A DNA stretch of 48,323 nt from Micrococcus sp. (GTDB lineage: Bacteria > Actinomycetota > Actinomycetes > Actinomycetales > Micrococcaceae): positions 1 to 48,323 of the forward strand of contig NZ_JAUNHR010000006.1 in the NCBI RefSeq assembly GCF_030523875.1, in the 5' to 3' direction. This document shows, one piece after another, positions 47,070-48,323 of this stretch. A program made the position numbers and the translations under genes. The notes below the pieces were generated by a model. It had not been told where the DNA came from. It ran no database searches and saw only the letters and a list, made by a program, of their open reading frames with translations. Position 1 is the stretch's first letter. Every line of letters starts with the position of its first letter.

Positions 47070-48323
47070 TCAGCGGGAGGCGTCCGAGGACGCGGCCGCG
47101 TCCTCCTCCAGCTCGCGCACCCAGGTGCGTCGCAGGAGCACGGCCAGCAGCAGGGCGAGCGCGCCGAACGCGGCGGTCAGCCCCACCCAGGCGCTGGTGT
47201 GCGAGCCCACCGGGGCGGGCAGCAGGCGCGGCAGTGCCAGGCACACCAGCGACCAGGACATCCCCAGGGCGAGCCCCACGCGGCCGCGGTCCTCCAGGGC
47301 CAGGCGGAAGCCGGCCAGCAGCACCGCCGCCACCGCGAGCGTGCCGGGCAGCGCCGCCGGCAGCCACGGCGCGGCCACACCGTGGGCCGCGAGCGCCGCG
47401 GCCACGGTGGTCGGGGCGGCCGCGAGCAGCAGCCCGGCGAGCGTGCCGAGCGCGCCGTCGGTGCAGAGCCGGGCCGCCGGGGTGCGGGCGGGCGCGGCGG
47501 TGAACCGGCGCAGCACCACCACCATCAGGGCCAGCGCGGCCAGCCACACCACGGACTCCAGGCCCCACGGGACCAGGATCGCCAGGGGGAACCAGGCCGC
47601 CGTCAGCACGAGCACCGCGGCCACGGGCCACCGGGTCTGCCGCTGACGGGTCGCCGCGCCCTGGCGCGGGGCCCACTGGTGGAGGACGTACAGCCCCAGC
47701 AGCGCCCACAGCACGGGCCAGACCGCCGGGTGCAGGAAGAACAGGGAGAGGACGGTGGCGTCCGCCCGGTACCGGCCCTCGTGGGCGGTGCGGTAGGAGC
47801 CGGCGTCGAGGGCGTCCAGGCCCGGCAGGAACCCGGCCAGGCCCAGGCCCCACGCGCTCGCCAGCACGAACAGGACGAACGCGGCGCTCACGCCGAGCTG
47901 GGCCAGGCGGTCCCGGCCCGTGGCGCGGCCGACCTCCTCCTCCGGCCCCGACGGCGGGGCGTAGCCGGGCACCAGGGGGAACGTGGGGGCCGTGGGCCCG
48001 GCCGCGGGCCGGGACCCCTGGGACATGGCCTGCACGGCCGCGGCCTTCGTGGCCAGGCGCTCGCGGCGCCGCCACTCCGGCAGGACCTGACGGGCGCGGG
48101 CGAGCAGGGCGTCGTCGTCGAGCCCCTCCTCGGGGGAGGCCAGCGCGGGGCGGCGGTCCGGGGCGGGGACCCGTTCGGGGCCGTCCAGCTCCCGGGCGGC
48201 GAGCATGAGGGCCCGGGTCTCGCGGGCCTGGTGCGCGCGCAGGGCCTCCGCCTCCGCGGCGGCCACGCGCTCGGCCTCGGCGCGTCGGCGCTGGGCCACG
48301 GCCAGGCCCACGGCCAGCTGGCG
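47070..48323 (-). CDS. Polytopic membrane protein with charged N-terminal region (5' end outside window)
   Basis: At least 413 residues; the frame is open to the window edge, so the start is not seen (GTG 48311 is possible). Residues 1-130 are charged and Ala/Glu/Arg-rich, then about eight hydrophobic segments follow. FLHPAVWPVLWALLGLYVLHQW and RWPVAAVLVLTAAWFPLAI loosely resemble TspO/tryptophan-rich sensory-type proteins, which is not enough to assign a family. Acidic tail EEDAAASSDASR. It is convergent with the small gene at 46739-47056. Confidence 0.55.
   Translation of the reverse strand, partial: RQLAVGLAVAQRRRAEAERVAAAEAEALRAHQARETRALMLAARELDGPERVPAPDRRPALASPEEGLDDDALLARARQVLPEWRRRERLATKAAAVQAMSQGSRPAAGPTAPTFPLVPGYAPPSGPEEEVGRATGRDRLAQLGVSAAFVLFVLASAWGLGLAGFLPGLDALDAGSYRTAHEGRYRADATVLSLFFLHPAVWPVLWALLGLYVLHQWAPRQGAATRQRQTRWPVAAVLVLTAAWFPLAILVPWGLESVVWLAALALMVVVLRRFTAAPARTPAARLCTDGALGTLAGLLLAAAPTTVAAALAAHGVAAPWLPAALPGTLAVAAVLLAGFRLALEDRGRVGLALGMSWSLVCLALPRLLPAPVGSHTSAWVGLTAAFGALALLLAVLLRRTWVRELEEDAAASSDASR

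Overview
The window is very GC-rich, gene-dense actinobacterial chromosome. The third-position G/C codon bias, the actinobacterial protein families (double-length Lrp, NarL-type two-component system, DUF4126, DUF4916 Nudix, AbiEi/DUF559 nuclease) and the many leaderless start signals point to Micrococcaceae, most likely Micrococcus or a close relative. This is an inference from protein style, not a database match. No rRNA, tRNA, transposase, prophage gene or CRISPR array was seen; this is ordinary core/accessory chromosome.

Layout. 1-3.1 kb: 3' part of a b-type cytochrome protein with a repetitive Ala/Pro-rich N-terminus, then an MHS-type proton symporter. 3.1-9.6 kb: a branched-chain acyl-CoA (valine) catabolic block: hot-dog thioesterase, 3-hydroxyisobutyryl-CoA hydrolase, enoyl-CoA hydratase, mmsB and mmsA on the minus strand, with a divergent SDR 3-hydroxyacyl-CoA dehydrogenase. 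9.7-13.4 kb: MarR regulator, acyl-CoA synthetase and a divergent glutaryl-CoA-dehydrogenase-like enzyme. 13.4-14.9 kb: YeiH-type permease and a solitary ectoine synthase (ectC). 15.0-19.4 kb: glycine riboswitch, gcvP and gcvT, without gcvH. 19.6-23.0 kb: a degenerate SNase-fold protein, then a NarL-type two-component system whose regulator and kinase flank a 71-codon secreted peptide, followed by a consensus CRP/GlxR box and a possible small RNA. 23.0-28.9 kb: two uncharacterised proteins, then an M20 amidohydrolase with two membrane proteins (one DUF5058) below a double Lrp regulator. 29.0-31.5 kb: pdxK-like kinase, DUF4126, ABM-fold and GNAT proteins. 31.6-35.4 kb: TetR, a second acyl-CoA dehydrogenase and a second acyl-CoA synthetase. 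35.5-38.4 kb: tgt, a small membrane protein and an ornithine-cyclodeaminase-family enzyme. 38.5-42.9 kb: a large secreted subtilase with a divergent HTH regulator. 42.9-48.3 kb: glutamine amidotransferase-like protein, an AbiEi/DUF559-type gene between two copies of one inverted repeat, an uncharacterised protein paired with a Nudix-fold protein, a small protein and a truncated membrane protein.

How the genes fit together. Acyl-CoA activation, oxidation and hydration genes recur with local regulators (MarR, TetR), and CRP-like TGTGA-N6-TCACA boxes sit in several of their promoter regions, which suggests common carbon-status control. Transcription units are commonly closed by long hairpins with 12-24 bp stems and no T-tract. 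At least eleven genes have a TANNNT box exactly 6-7 nt before the start codon, the signature of leaderless mRNAs.

The most interesting new candidates are the secreted Cys-X6-Cys peptide encoded inside the two-component locus, the CRP-box small-RNA candidate beside it, the nuclease gene bracketed by matching inverted repeats, and the orphan ectC.
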